58,641 bases of DNA from Chloroflexota bacterium (GTDB lineage: Bacteria; Chloroflexota; Dehalococcoidia; SM23-28-2; HRBIN24): NCBI GenBank assembly GCA_030550295.1, contig JAUQPQ010000002.1:1-58641 (forward strand), written 5' to 3'. Each line of letters starts with the position of its first letter. Positions within the stretch are counted from its first letter, which is position 1. The position numbers and the translations under genes are program-made. The notes beneath the pieces were generated by a model. That model had not been told where the DNA came from and ran no database searches. It worked only from the letters and a program-made list of their open reading frames with translations. This document shows, piece after piece, positions 14,043 through 22,359 of the stretch.

Positions 14043-15458
14043 GTGGCTAGAGGGACAGAGGGGAGGGTAATCCAAGTTATAGGCACAGTAGTAGACGTAG
14101 AATTCCCCCCTGAGCAACTCCCCGAAATCTACAATGCCATCGAGATAGAGATGGGCGGCGGCGAAACCCTAGTGGCCGAGGTCCAACAGCACCTGGGCAA
14201 CAATTGGGTGCGCTGCCTTGCCATGGGTTCCACCGATGGCTTGCGCCGCGGTGCCAGGGCCAAAGACACTGGCGCCCCCATAGCTGTTCCCGTAGGCCGT
14301 GCCTGCCTCGGCAGGCTCTTCAACGTCCTGGGCCAGCCCATTGACGACCTGGGCGAGGTGAAAGGGGAGGAACGCTGGCCCATCCACAGGCCTGCCCCTC
14401 CCCTCGAGGAGCGCACCACCCGGCCTGAGATGCTGGAGACGGGCCTTAAGGTTATCGACCTTATCTGCCCCTTGCGCAAGGGGGGCAAGGTGGGGGCCTA
14501 CGGGGGAGCAGGCGTGGGCAAGACGGTGATCATCATGGAGCTCATCCGCAACATCGCCACCGAGCACGGTGGCTTCTCCGTCTTCGGCGGCGTAGGGGAG
14601 CGGTCGCGCGAAGGCAACGACCTGTGGAATGAGATGAAGGCCTCAGGCGTCATCGATAAGACGGTGCTCGTCTTTGGCCAGATGAACGAGCCCCCAGGAG
14701 TTAGGGCCCGCGTAGGGCTCACCGCCGTTACCATGGCCGAATACTTCCGCGATGTCGAGGGCCAGGACGTCCTCCTTTTCATCGACAACATCTACCGCTA
14801 CATCCTGGCCAACATGGAAGTCTCGGCCCTCTTGGGCAGGATGCCCTCTGCCGTGGGCTATCAGCCTACCCTGGCCACCGACATGGGCGAGCTGGAGGAG
14901 CGCATTACCTCCACCAAACGGGGATCGATCACCTCCTTCCAGGCCATCTACGTCCCCGCCGACGACTACACTGACCCAGGCATCGTTACCACCTTCGCCC
15001 ATCTAGACGCCGTCATCGCCCTGGAGCGCTCCATCGCTGAGCAGGGCCTGTACCCAGCTGTAGATCCCTTGGCCAGCTTCTCGCGCATCTTGGACCCCCG
15101 CATTGTAGGCGAGGAACACTACCAGGTGGCACGGGAGGTCCAGCGAGTCCTCCAGCGTTACAAGGAGCTGCAGGACATCATCGCCATATTGGGCATGGAA
15201 GAGCTATCAGAAGAGGACAAGGTGACGGTGATGCGCGCCCGCAAGATCCAGCGGTTCCTATCCCAGCCCATGTTCGTAGCCGAGGCGTTCACCGGCCGTC
15301 CAGGGCGTTACGTCCCGGTAAGGGAGACGGTAAGGGGGTTCAAGGAGATCCTCGAGGGCCGATGGGATCACCTGCCCGAGCAGGCCTTCTACATGGTAGG
15401 CACCATAGAGGAGGCCGTGGAGCAAGGAGAGCGCATGCTGAAGGAGGCAGCAGTATAG
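14043..15458 (+). CDS. atpD: ATP synthase F1 subunit beta (catalytic)
   Basis: The catalytic subunit of F1, 471 residues. Walker A is GGAGVGKTVIIMELI; the catalytic Glu lies in GVGERSREGNDL; Walker B is VLLFIDNIYR; the DELSEED-like torque region is present as MEELSEEDKVTV; the beta signature SALLGRMPSAVGYQPTLATD is intact. The GTG start at 14043 is set by AGGAGGTGAC directly upstream. Family knowledge fixes the reaction; no unusual residue was seen at the active site. Confidence 0.97.
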   Translation: MARGTEGRVIQVIGTVVDVEFPPEQLPEIYNAIEIEMGGGETLVAEVQQHLGNNWVRCLAMGSTDGLRRGARAKDTGAPIAVPVGRACLGRLFNVLGQPIDDLGEVKGEERWPIHRPAPPLEERTTRPEMLETGLKVIDLICPLRKGGKVGAYGGAGVGKTVIIMELIRNIATEHGGFSVFGGVGERSREGNDLWNEMKASGVIDKTVLVFGQMNEPPGVRARVGLTAVTMAEYFRDVEGQDVLLFIDNIYRYILANMEVSALLGRMPSAVGYQPTLATDMGELEERITSTKRGSITSFQAIYVPADDYTDPGIVTTFAHLDAVIALERSIAEQGLYPAVDPLASFSRILDPRIVGEEHYQVAREVQRVLQRYKELQDIIAILGMEELSEEDKVTVMRARKIQRFLSQPMFVAEAFTGRPGRYVPVRETVRGFKEILEGRWDHLPEQAFYMVGTIEEAVEQGERMLKEAAV

Positions 15459-15460
15459 AG

Positions 15461-15886
15461 ATGGCCCTCCTCAAGCTAGAGATCATCACCGCCGAAAGGA
15501 TCGTATATTCGGCCGAGGACGTAGAGAAGGTGGTGATCCCCGGCGTAGAGGGTGAGCTCACCGTTTTGCCCCGTCATGCCCCCCTCATGACCATGATCCA
15601 GCCGGGTATCCTGCGCATTGGGCGAGGGGGACAAGAGGAAGAGCTGGCCATCCATGGCGGCTTCATAGAGGTAAGGGAGAACAAGGTCACCATCTTGGCC
15701 GATGCCGCCGAGAGGGCAGAGGAGATAGACGTAGAGAGGGCTGAGGCCGCCCGGCGGCGAGCCCAGGAGCGGATGGCCCAACGCCGGATGGACGATATAG
15801 AGTGGGCCATGGCCCAGGCCGCCCTGAGACGGGCCTTGGCACGCCTCAAGCTAGTGGAAAGGGCACGACGCCGCAGGGGCAGGTGA
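15461..15886 (+). CDS. atpC: ATP synthase F1 subunit epsilon
   Basis: Subunit epsilon couples gamma to the c-ring and can inhibit ATP hydrolysis. The 141-residue protein starts MALLKLEIITAERIVYSAED at ATG 15461, two bases after the atpD stop; the open frame extends further upstream but only through atpD. The beta-sandwich carries GELTVLPRHAPLMTMIQPG and the C-terminal helical hairpin (about 88-141) is rich in Arg, Ala and Glu. murA begins 5 bases after its stop, so the two are probably co-transcribed. Confidence 0.94.
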   Translation: MALLKLEIITAERIVYSAEDVEKVVIPGVEGELTVLPRHAPLMTMIQPGILRIGRGGQEEELAIHGGFIEVRENKVTILADAAERAEEIDVERAEAARRRAQERMAQRRMDDIEWAMAQAALRRALARLKLVERARRRRGR

Positions 15887-15891
15887 AGCCT

Positions 15892-17190
15892 ATGCCCCCC
15901 TTCTGTGATCCCTCTCCCCCCTCTGGTGCCCTAGCCGTGGAAGGGGGATACCCCCTTCGGGGCATGGCTCAGGTGAGCGGCTCTAAGAACGCCGCCCTAG
16001 GGGCCATGGCCGCTGCCCTCCTCACCACCGAGGACTGCTACATAGAAAACGTCCCCAACATAGGCGATGTCCACTACATGTCCCAAGTGTTGCGCAGCAT
16101 CGGCGCCCGGGTAGAATGGGCAGCCCCTGGCGTCCTCCACATAGATCCCTCCCAGGTCCAGGACGTGGCTCCGCCCTCCCATTGGGTAGCAAGCATGCGA
16201 GGGAGCTTCCTGGTGATGGGTGCCCTGTTGGGTCGCTTCCGGAGGGCCGCCTGTGCCCCCCCAGGGGGCGACGTCATAGGCCAGAGACCCATCGACGTCC
16301 ATCTCCAGGGATTTGAGGCCCTAGGGGCACACGTCTGGCGTGATGAAGAGCGATTCGTGGCCGAGGCGACAGAGCTCAGGGGGGCACCCATCTTCATGGA
16401 TTATCCCAGCGTGCTGGGGACGCAAAACCTTATGCTGGCAGCTGCCACAGCCCGGGGCACCACCACCATCATCAACGCCGCCTGCGAGCCAGAGGTGGTG
16501 GCCTTGGCCCATATGCTCAACCGCATGGGGGCCCACATCGAGGGAGCCGGCACCCATACCATCACTATAGAAGGGGTTCCCAGCCTTAAGGGCGTAGTCC
16601 ACCGCAACATGCCTGACCGCATTGAGGCCGGCACCTTCGCCATCGCCGCCGCCATCACCGGTGGGGAGGTAGAGGTGCGGGGCTCTGCGCCAAAGCACCT
16701 TTGTGCCCTCATATATAAGCTCAGGCAGGCCGGAGTCGAGATAGAGATGGGAGAGGACTGGCTGCGGGTGAAAGGGGGAGGCACCCTAAGGCCCCTTGTC
16801 ATCCAGGCCCTACCCTATCCCGGCCTTGCCACCGACCTGCAAGCCCCCATGGCTGTCCTTTTAACCCAAGCCCATGGCATCAGCTACGTCCACGAACGCG
16901 TCTTCGACAATCGCCTCCTTTACGTAGGCGAACTGCGCAAGATGGGGGCGGAGGTGGTGACCATGGGCACCACTACCGCCGTCATCACCGGCCCCACCCG
17001 CCTGATGGGGGCATCGGTGAGAGCCCTAGACGTGCGGGCGGGAGCAGCACTGGTGCTAGCAGGACTTGTAGCCAAGGGTCGCACCATCATCTCAGACGTC
17101 CACCATGTAGACCGCGGCTACGAAGGGCTAGACAAGAAGCTGTGCGCCCTAGGGGCCAGGGTAGAGCGCCTCACCTTAGGACAGGGGTGA
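15892..17190 (+). CDS. murA: MurA, UDP-N-acetylglucosamine enolpyruvyl transferase, with Asp in place of the catalytic Cys
   Basis: First committed step of peptidoglycan synthesis: transfer of enolpyruvate from PEP to UDP-GlcNAc in the cytoplasm. The 432-residue protein has VSGSKNAAL with the catalytic Lys (K32) near the N-terminus, the VLGTQNLMLAAA helix and the C-terminal D-R-Y-G-like GLDKKL region. In the active-site loop the usual PGGC-IG-RP is PGGDVIGQRP, so D127 replaces the Cys that fosfomycin alkylates. Natural Cys-to-Asp MurAs, as in Mycobacterium and Chlamydia, are active and fosfomycin-insensitive. ATG 15892 lies just past atpC, and mreB follows 8 bases downstream, so murA is read with the atp operon. 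Confidence 0.94.
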   Translation: MPPFCDPSPPSGALAVEGGYPLRGMAQVSGSKNAALGAMAAALLTTEDCYIENVPNIGDVHYMSQVLRSIGARVEWAAPGVLHIDPSQVQDVAPPSHWVASMRGSFLVMGALLGRFRRAACAPPGGDVIGQRPIDVHLQGFEALGAHVWRDEERFVAEATELRGAPIFMDYPSVLGTQNLMLAAATARGTTTIINAACEPEVVALAHMLNRMGAHIEGAGTHTITIEGVPSLKGVVHRNMPDRIEAGTFAIAAAITGGEVEVRGSAPKHLCALIYKLRQAGVEIEMGEDWLRVKGGGTLRPLVIQALPYPGLATDLQAPMAVLLTQAHGISYVHERVFDNRLLYVGELRKMGAEVVTMGTTTAVITGPTRLMGASVRALDVRAGAALVLAGLVAKGRTIISDVHHVDRGYEGLDKKLCALGARVERLTLGQG

Positions 17191-17198
17191 AAGATGAC

Positions 17199-18224
17199 AT
17201 GCTAGGCCGAAAGATAGCCGTAGACCTGGGAACAGCCAACGTCTTGGTATACGTCAAAGGCCGGGGCATCGTCATCAATGAGCCTTCGGTGGTGGCCATC
17301 TCCCGTCACAATAACTCTATAGTGGCCGTAGGCAACGATGCCAAAGAGCTCCAGGGCCGAACCCCCGAGGCTATTGAGGTGGTACGCCCCATGCGCCACG
17401 GGGTAGTGGCCGATTACCCCACCACCGAGGCGATGCTCCGCTACTTCCTAGGCAAGACGATAGGTCGCCTCTCCCTGGTCAGGCCTGAGGTAGCGGTATG
17501 CGCCCCTGTGGGCGCCACTGAGGTGGAGCGTCGGGCAGTGAGGGAAGCTTGCGAAGCAGCAGGGGCCCGCCGCCCAGTGCACGTCATACCCGAGCCCCTA
17601 GCAGCAGCCTTGGGGGCCCGCCTCCCTGTGGACCTTCCCCAAGGCAACATGGTGCTAGACATAGGAGGAGGAAGGGCCGAGGCGGCCGTCATCTCCTTTT
17701 ACGGGATAGTGGCCGCCGCCTCAATAAGGGTAGCAGGCGACCGCTTCGATGGGGCCATCGCCTCCTACGTGAGGCGCCGCCATGGCGTGATCATCAGCGA
17801 TCGCATGGCCGAGGAGATAAAGATAGCCGTAGGCAGCGCCATACCCTTGGAAGAGGAGCTCACGTGCGAGGTGAGAGGCAGGGACCAGGCCACCGGCCTA
17901 CCCCGAACGGTGGAGATCACGTCCACAGAGATATGTCAGGTCCTCCAGGACCCCCTGGAGGCCATAATAGCTATGCTGCGCTCAGTCTTTGAGAGGACGC
18001 CTCCTGAGCTCATCTCAGACATTGTGGACCACGGCATCGTCTTGGTAGGGGGTGGAGCCCTTCTCCGTCACCTGGATTACCGTATAACCCGGGAAACAGG
18101 CGTCCCCTGTCACGTGGCCGAAAACCCGATGGAGTGCGTAGTCCTAGGGGCAGGCATCGCCTTGGACCATATGGACCTGATCAGGCGCGCCCTACCTGAG
18201 GAAGAGTGGGTCCCTGCCCTGTAG
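17199..18224 (+). CDS. mreB: MreB/Mbl-type actin homologue, rod-shape protein
   Basis: A 341-residue actin-like ATPase that forms membrane filaments directing lateral wall synthesis. Motifs: phosphate-1 KIAVDLGTANVLVYVKG, NEPSVVAI, phosphate-2 NMVLDIGGGRAEAAVIS (the more common GGGT/S is GGGR), and adenosine motif GIVLVGGGALLRHLD. The start is taken as ATG 17199 (MLGRKIAVDLG), the standard MreB opening; GGGGTG lies 13 bases upstream. Its last 33 bases overlap the convergent rex gene. Position after murA couples precursor synthesis with elongasome scaffolding; the atp-murA-mbl order is also known from Bacillus. Confidence 0.93.
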   Translation: MLGRKIAVDLGTANVLVYVKGRGIVINEPSVVAISRHNNSIVAVGNDAKELQGRTPEAIEVVRPMRHGVVADYPTTEAMLRYFLGKTIGRLSLVRPEVAVCAPVGATEVERRAVREACEAAGARRPVHVIPEPLAAALGARLPVDLPQGNMVLDIGGGRAEAAVISFYGIVAAASIRVAGDRFDGAIASYVRRRHGVIISDRMAEEIKIAVGSAIPLEEELTCEVRGRDQATGLPRTVEITSTEICQVLQDPLEAIIAMLRSVFERTPPELISDIVDHGIVLVGGGALLRHLDYRITRETGVPCHVAENPMECVVLGAGIALDHMDLIRRALPEEEWVPAL

Positions 18225-18854
18225 GAACCTTACCCCCTCTTGCCCTTTCAGATAGTAGGTCATAGTCTCCAGCAAGACTACCGGGTCAATACGCCTCACT
18301 TGCACCCCTGGGGGCACTCGAGGCGTCATGGGAGCATAGTTGAGGATGGCCCTCACCCCCGCCCGTACCAGCCGGTCTATAACCTCCTGGGCCGCCTCTG
18401 GGGGAACTGCCACAACGCCTATGTCCACTGGCTCCTGCGCCAGCGTCTCTTCCAGTTCCCGCACGTGACGCACCACTAGAGACTCGAACTTGCGGCCCAC
18501 TACCTCAGGATCTACATCGAAGGCGTGGACGATGTGGAAGCCCTGGGGAGCAAACCCCTCGTAGGACAAGATGGCTCGCCCTAACCTCCCTACGCCTACC
18601 AGGGCCATACGCCACTGCCGGTCCAGCCCCAGGATTTGTCGGATGCTCCCCAAAAGCCCCGCCACATTGTAGCCCCGCCCCTGCTTGCCAAAGCGACCAA
18701 AGTAGCTCAGGTCCTTGCGGATCTGAGCAGGAGTGATCCCTAAAGCTTCCCCCAAACGTTGAGAGCTTACTACCTCTTCCCCCTTTTGGGCCAAAGCCTC
18801 TAGCGCCTGGGCATACAGGGGGAGCCGAGCAATCACCACTCCCGGAATCTCCAC
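18192..18854 (-). CDS. rex: Rex, NADH/NAD+-sensing transcriptional repressor
   Basis: A 220-residue repressor: an N-terminal winged helix (about 10-80: SSQRLGEALGITPAQIRKDL, SYFGRFGKQGRGY) and a Rossmann domain (about 85-215: ALVGVGRLGRAILSY for dinucleotide binding, then FDVDPEVVG). Rex binds operators when NAD+ is high and releases them when NADH accumulates, usually controlling fermentation, respiration or ATP synthase genes. A consensus promoter and a partial Rex box lie upstream, and a stronger Rex box overlaps the atp promoter. The gene is convergent with mreB and overlaps it by 33 bases. Confidence 0.95.
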   Translation of the reverse strand: MEIPGVVIARLPLYAQALEALAQKGEEVVSSQRLGEALGITPAQIRKDLSYFGRFGKQGRGYNVAGLLGSIRQILGLDRQWRMALVGVGRLGRAILSYEGFAPQGFHIVHAFDVDPEVVGRKFESLVVRHVRELEETLAQEPVDIGVVAVPPEAAQEVIDRLVRAGVRAILNYAPMTPRVPPGVQVRRIDPVVLLETMTYYLKGQEGVRFLQGRDPLFLR

Positions 18855-18886
18855 AGCCCCTCCTGTGTTAAGGGGGATTTGTGCTA

Positions 18887-18915
18887 TTTATAACATTTTT
18901 TGGCCCCGCTGTCAA
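18887..18915 (-). promoter_or_regulatory. Promoter of rex with overlapping partial Rex box
   Basis: Reverse strand: TTGACA (18910-18915), 17-base spacer, TATAAA (18887-18892); start about 25 bases upstream of the rex ATG at 18854. On the plus strand TTGTGCTATTTATAACAT (18879-18896) spans the -10 and matches 9 of 14 Rex-consensus positions, with one perfect half-site TTGTG, suggesting weak autoregulation. The promoter is strong by consensus; the operator is tentative. Confidence 0.6.
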
Positions 18916-18921
18916 AGGCGC

Positions 18922-19944
18922 TTACAGCTCTTGGATGGACCGCACCAGGGCCCTGGCCACATCGTCGTCCATCCCTAGGCGGCCGGGGAAGGCTAGGCTC
19001 ACGGTGGTAACGACCCCTCCCCACCGCTCTTTGAGCTGGGGGGCGATCTCATCGGGCGTCCCTATGATGGCGAACTCTTTGAGGATGTCATCAGTAATTA
19101 GGCGGGCCATCTCCTGCCACTTCCCCTCCAGGGAGAGCTGGTGGAGGCGTAGACCCAGTTCTCCCCATCCGTGGGCCTCCAAGACTCCCAAGTACGTCCT
19201 GGTGGAGCCATAAAAGGCTACCTGGGAACGAGTAGCCTCTTTCAACCTCTCCACCTCTTCACGGTTGCGCCCGGTGATAACGAAGCCGCCACCCACCACG
19301 TCTATCTCTTTCACATCGCGCCCTGCCTTCTTGGCCCCAGCCTCCAAGTTGGGGAGTATCACTTCCCGCGTGTACTTGAGGGTGTTGAAGCCATGGAGGC
19401 GTACGCCATCGCAGAGCTCTCCGGCCAAGCGGCACATATAAGGCCCCACCGCAGAGATGTATATGGGGACATGGGGGTGCTCGATAGGCCCAGCGTTGAA
19501 GAAGGGGTTTATAAGGGTGAATTGATAGTACTTGCCCTGGTAACGGGGAGGGGCATTGTTCTGGAAGGTGTCGAAGATGGCCCGTAAGCACTTTATGTAC
19601 TCCCTTAGACGGGGCCCAGGCGGGCCCACCCAGGGGGTAGAGTAGCGACGCTCGTTGTGCCCCTTTACCTGAGTGCCTAGGCCCAACCGGAACCTGCCGT
19701 TCGATAGGTACTGCAGGTCCCAGGCGATCTGGGCAGTGACGAAGGGGCTCCGGGGAAAGGCGATGGCTACCGAGGTGCCAAGGTATATACGCTGGGTATG
19801 CTCAGCGGCTACGAGGAGGGGGAAAAAGGGGTCATGGCCCGTTTCAGCAGTGATAACGCCATCAAATCCTAAGGCCTCCGCCCTCTGGGCCGATTCCTTT
19901 ATCTCCTGGAACGTGCGACCTACAATACCGGTCTCTACCCTCAT
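18922..19944 (-). CDS. LLM-class F420-dependent oxidoreductase (MSMEG_2256-like)
   Basis: A 340-residue luciferase-like TIM-barrel protein. Diagnostic stretches are AQRAEALGFDGVITAETGHD, LGTSVAIAFPRSP, LSNGRFRLGLGTQVKGHNER and VPIYISAVGPYMCRLAGELC. The profile is that of the LLM subgroup typically using coenzyme F420, found in actinobacteria and Chloroflexota; FMN use cannot be excluded from sequence. Substrate unknown. ATG 19944 is preceded by AAGGAGGA. It sits alone between rex and an alpha/beta hydrolase, in a region with several catabolic-looking enzymes. Confidence 0.83.
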   Translation of the reverse strand: MRVETGIVGRTFQEIKESAQRAEALGFDGVITAETGHDPFFPLLVAAEHTQRIYLGTSVAIAFPRSPFVTAQIAWDLQYLSNGRFRLGLGTQVKGHNERRYSTPWVGPPGPRLREYIKCLRAIFDTFQNNAPPRYQGKYYQFTLINPFFNAGPIEHPHVPIYISAVGPYMCRLAGELCDGVRLHGFNTLKYTREVILPNLEAGAKKAGRDVKEIDVVGGGFVITGRNREEVERLKEATRSQVAFYGSTRTYLGVLEAHGWGELGLRLHQLSLEGKWQEMARLITDDILKEFAIIGTPDEIAPQLKERWGGVVTTVSLAFPGRLGMDDDVARALVRSIQEL

Positions 19945-20009
19945 CGTTTCCTCCTTGATCCTTCAAGACGCCTTCATTCTAGGGCCTTAAAGTATGCCCC
20001 CGCAAGATA

Positions 20010-20882
20010 TCAGGGACTACCCAGGAAGGAGACGATCTCCTTATTGACTAGCTCTGGCTGCTCCCGCATGAGGAAGTGGCCAGCCTGGGGTACTTTTCGA
20101 AAAGTTAGACGAGGGAAGAACTCCTGCAAGCGGTCGCTCCAGGCCACAGGCAGGATGGGGTCAGCTTCTGCCCAAAGGACCAGGGTGAGCACTTCCACCT
20201 TGGCCGGGGGGGCGGCCCCTGTGCGAAAGATCGCCCTGTAGCAGTTGAAGCCACCCTTTAGGGCACCTGGCTGGGAAAAGGCATCTACATAGCGCTCTAG
20301 CTCCTCCTCCGTCCATATATCCTTGCGGTAAGACCAATGAGTAAGGAAGTGGCGCAAGTAGGCCTTGGTAGCCTGCCTGGAGGAGCCCACTAACTCCTCG
20401 GCCAAGGAGAGCTGGTGGAAGAACATGTACCATACCTCAAACAGGTGGTTTAGCTGGAACCACCTGGCCCCTATGCCGCCATAGGGAGGGTTGAACAGGA
20501 CCAGCTTTTCCACCCGCTGAGGGTGGAGGACGGCCAGCTGCTGGGCCCAAATGGCCCCAAAGTCATGGGCCACTAGGCAGGCCTTAGGGAAGCCTAGATG
20601 GTCCATTAAGGCCACTAAGTCCTGGGCGAAGTGGGAGGGCGTATAGGCCTCCTCTGGGGGCAGATCAGGCTTTTCAGTGTAGGCGTAGCCTCGCATATCG
20701 GGGGCCACCACATCGAAATACTGGGAAAGGGGGCCTATGTTGGGCTGCCACTCATAGTAGAAGCCGGGCCAGCCGTGGACCAGGATGACAGGGGGCCCAC
20801 TCCCTTCCCGTACATAGTGGTAGCGTAAGCCATTGATGGAGGCCTCAAAGTGGCGGAAGCCATCGTTGGGATATCCGGGCAT
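20010..20882 (-). CDS. Alpha/beta hydrolase, epoxide hydrolase / haloalkane dehalogenase group
   Basis: A 290-residue hydrolase. HGWPGFYYEWQPNI is the oxyanion-hole HGxPG motif; the nucleophile elbow is VAHDFGAIWA, giving an Asp nucleophile (not Ser), typical of epoxide hydrolases and dehalogenases; the catalytic His lies in QAGHFLMREQPE. The start at 20882 is chosen because GGAGGTG sits six bases upstream; in-frame ATGs at 20888 and 20933 are alternatives, the latter lacking a ribosome site. Tyr residues in the lid would favour epoxide hydrolysis, but substrate cannot be read from sequence. Confidence 0.8.
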   Translation of the reverse strand: MPGYPNDGFRHFEASINGLRYHYVREGSGPPVILVHGWPGFYYEWQPNIGPLSQYFDVVAPDMRGYAYTEKPDLPPEEAYTPSHFAQDLVALMDHLGFPKACLVAHDFGAIWAQQLAVLHPQRVEKLVLFNPPYGGIGARWFQLNHLFEVWYMFFHQLSLAEELVGSSRQATKAYLRHFLTHWSYRKDIWTEEELERYVDAFSQPGALKGGFNCYRAIFRTGAAPPAKVEVLTLVLWAEADPILPVAWSDRLQEFFPRLTFRKVPQAGHFLMREQPELVNKEIVSFLGSP

Positions 20883-20926
20883 GCCCATCACCTCCGATGA
20901 TCTTTGGCTCCAAGGGACCGTCGCCC

Positions 20927-20955
20927 TTGTCACGGGCCCACTGGCCCTTTAACAT
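20927..20955 (+). promoter_or_regulatory. Promoter upstream of the LarA-like gene
   Basis: TTGTCA (20927-20932) and TAACAT (20950-20955) with a 17-base spacer, 23 bases before the ATG at 20979. The -35 matches five of six and the -10 four of six consensus bases. Confidence 0.45.
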
Positions 20956-20978
20956 GAGACTACCTGGAGGTAAACGCC

Positions 20979-22358
20979 ATGGCAACGGTGGTGGAGCTCC
21001 CGTTCGGCACCCAGACGGTCTCCGTGGAGCTGCCAGATGGCGCCTCAGTGGTAGGAGGAGGCGACGGACGTCCCCGTCTGCCCCCTGTGGCCGACCAGGC
21101 CCAGGCAGTACGGGATGCCCTAGCTAACCCTTTGGGCATGCCCCGTGTAGGGGAGCTAGTGAGGCCAGGGGCACGGGTCCTTATCGCCTTCGATGATCCC
21201 ACGGTGCCGTCCTTCGGGCCGGTACGATGGCTAGCCATAGAGTACCTACTAGGAGAGCTGAAGCAGGCAGGGGTAAAGGAAGAAGATGTAACGCTACTGT
21301 GTGCCAACGCCCTGCACCGCAAGTGGCGGCCCCATGAACTCGCCTCCGTCCTCGGCCAAGAGCTGGTAGACCGCTTCCAAGACCGCCTAATCTGCCACGA
21401 TGCCGAAGACCCAGAAAACCTGGTCTACCTGGGCACCACCGCCAACGGCTACGACGTGGAAGTGCACCGCCTGGTAGCCGACTGCGACCTCACCATATAC
21501 GTCAACGCTGCCTGTCACCTGGGGTTCAACGGGGGCTGGAAGTCTATCGTTGTGGGCCTCTCTACATGGCGCTCCATCCGTTGGACCCACACCCCTGACG
21601 GGATGAGTATGTCTATCCACGACAACCGCATGCACCAGGTGCTTACGGAGATGGGGGAACACCTGGCCGCCCAGCTGGGGCATCCCATCTTCAAGGTGGA
21701 GACGGTGCTTGCTAATGCCTACACAATAGGCAAAATCTGGGCGGGAAGCATACCTGCAACTAGGGCAGCAGCTCTGCAGGTGCTTTCCCAGCTATATCCT
21801 CCTCGGCGTAGCGAGGCTCCCCAGCGATACGACATCGTAGTCTACGGGGTTCCCGCCTGGAGTCCTTACGCCACTTTTGCCAAGATGAACCCCATCCTCA
21901 CCCTTATCTCCTCTGGTCTAGGCTATCTTGGAGGCTACATCGATGCCCTAGGGAAGCCGGGGTGCTCCGTCATAATGGCCACTCCCTGCCCGGAGGAATG
22001 GGATATGGTGCACCACCCCGCCTACAAGGAGGTATGGGAGAGGGTGCTCACTAGGACTCGTGACCCTTATGAGATAAATGCCCTATTTCTGGACGAATTC
22101 GCCACCCGCAGCGACTATATAGAGCAGTACAGGTTTGGCTATGCCTACCATCCGGTGCACGCCATTCTGGCCACTCACCCTCTACGGCGACTGCGCCACG
22201 CCGCCCGCATATATGTGGCCGGAGCCCAAGACCCAGCTGTGCCCCGCCATTTGGGCTTCATACCTACAGCCACCGTAGAGGAGGCGATAGCCCAGGCCCG
22301 TCGCTTCCACGGGCCTGACGCCTCTATAGTTTGCATCGCCCGTTTTCCGGGGACGTGA
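20979..22358 (+). CDS. LarA-like nickel-pincer racemase/epimerase family protein (DUF2088)
   Basis: A 459-residue relative of lactate racemase LarA, which uses a pyridinium-based nickel pincer nucleotide bound to a Lys. The N-terminal domain has FDDPTVPSFGP in place of the DDxTRP motif and ANALHRKWRPHEL in place of the GxHR segment. HLGFNGGWKSIVVG (about residues 187-200) keeps the His and Lys expected to contact or bind the cofactor. The divergence suggests a substrate other than lactate; other LarA homologues act on different 2-hydroxyacids or sugar acids. No larB, larC or larE is in the window. GGAGG precedes ATG 20979. It converges with the amidohydrolase gene with a one-base gap. Confidence 0.75.
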   Translation: MATVVELPFGTQTVSVELPDGASVVGGGDGRPRLPPVADQAQAVRDALANPLGMPRVGELVRPGARVLIAFDDPTVPSFGPVRWLAIEYLLGELKQAGVKEEDVTLLCANALHRKWRPHELASVLGQELVDRFQDRLICHDAEDPENLVYLGTTANGYDVEVHRLVADCDLTIYVNAACHLGFNGGWKSIVVGLSTWRSIRWTHTPDGMSMSIHDNRMHQVLTEMGEHLAAQLGHPIFKVETVLANAYTIGKIWAGSIPATRAAALQVLSQLYPPRRSEAPQRYDIVVYGVPAWSPYATFAKMNPILTLISSGLGYLGGYIDALGKPGCSVIMATPCPEEWDMVHHPAYKEVWERVLTRTRDPYEINALFLDEFATRSDYIEQYRFGYAYHPVHAILATHPLRRLRHAARIYVAGAQDPAVPRHLGFIPTATVEEAIAQARRFHGPDASIVCIARFPGT

Positions 22359-22359
22359 G

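Noticed and set aside
15362..15460. Longer AtpC start inside atpD
   Set aside because: The extra 33 codons are the out-of-frame end of atpD; ATG 15461 gives the standard epsilon N-terminus.
15802..15891. Longer MurA start inside atpC
   Set aside because: The stretch overlaps atpC and has no MurA-like sequence; ATG 15892 directly follows the atpC stop.
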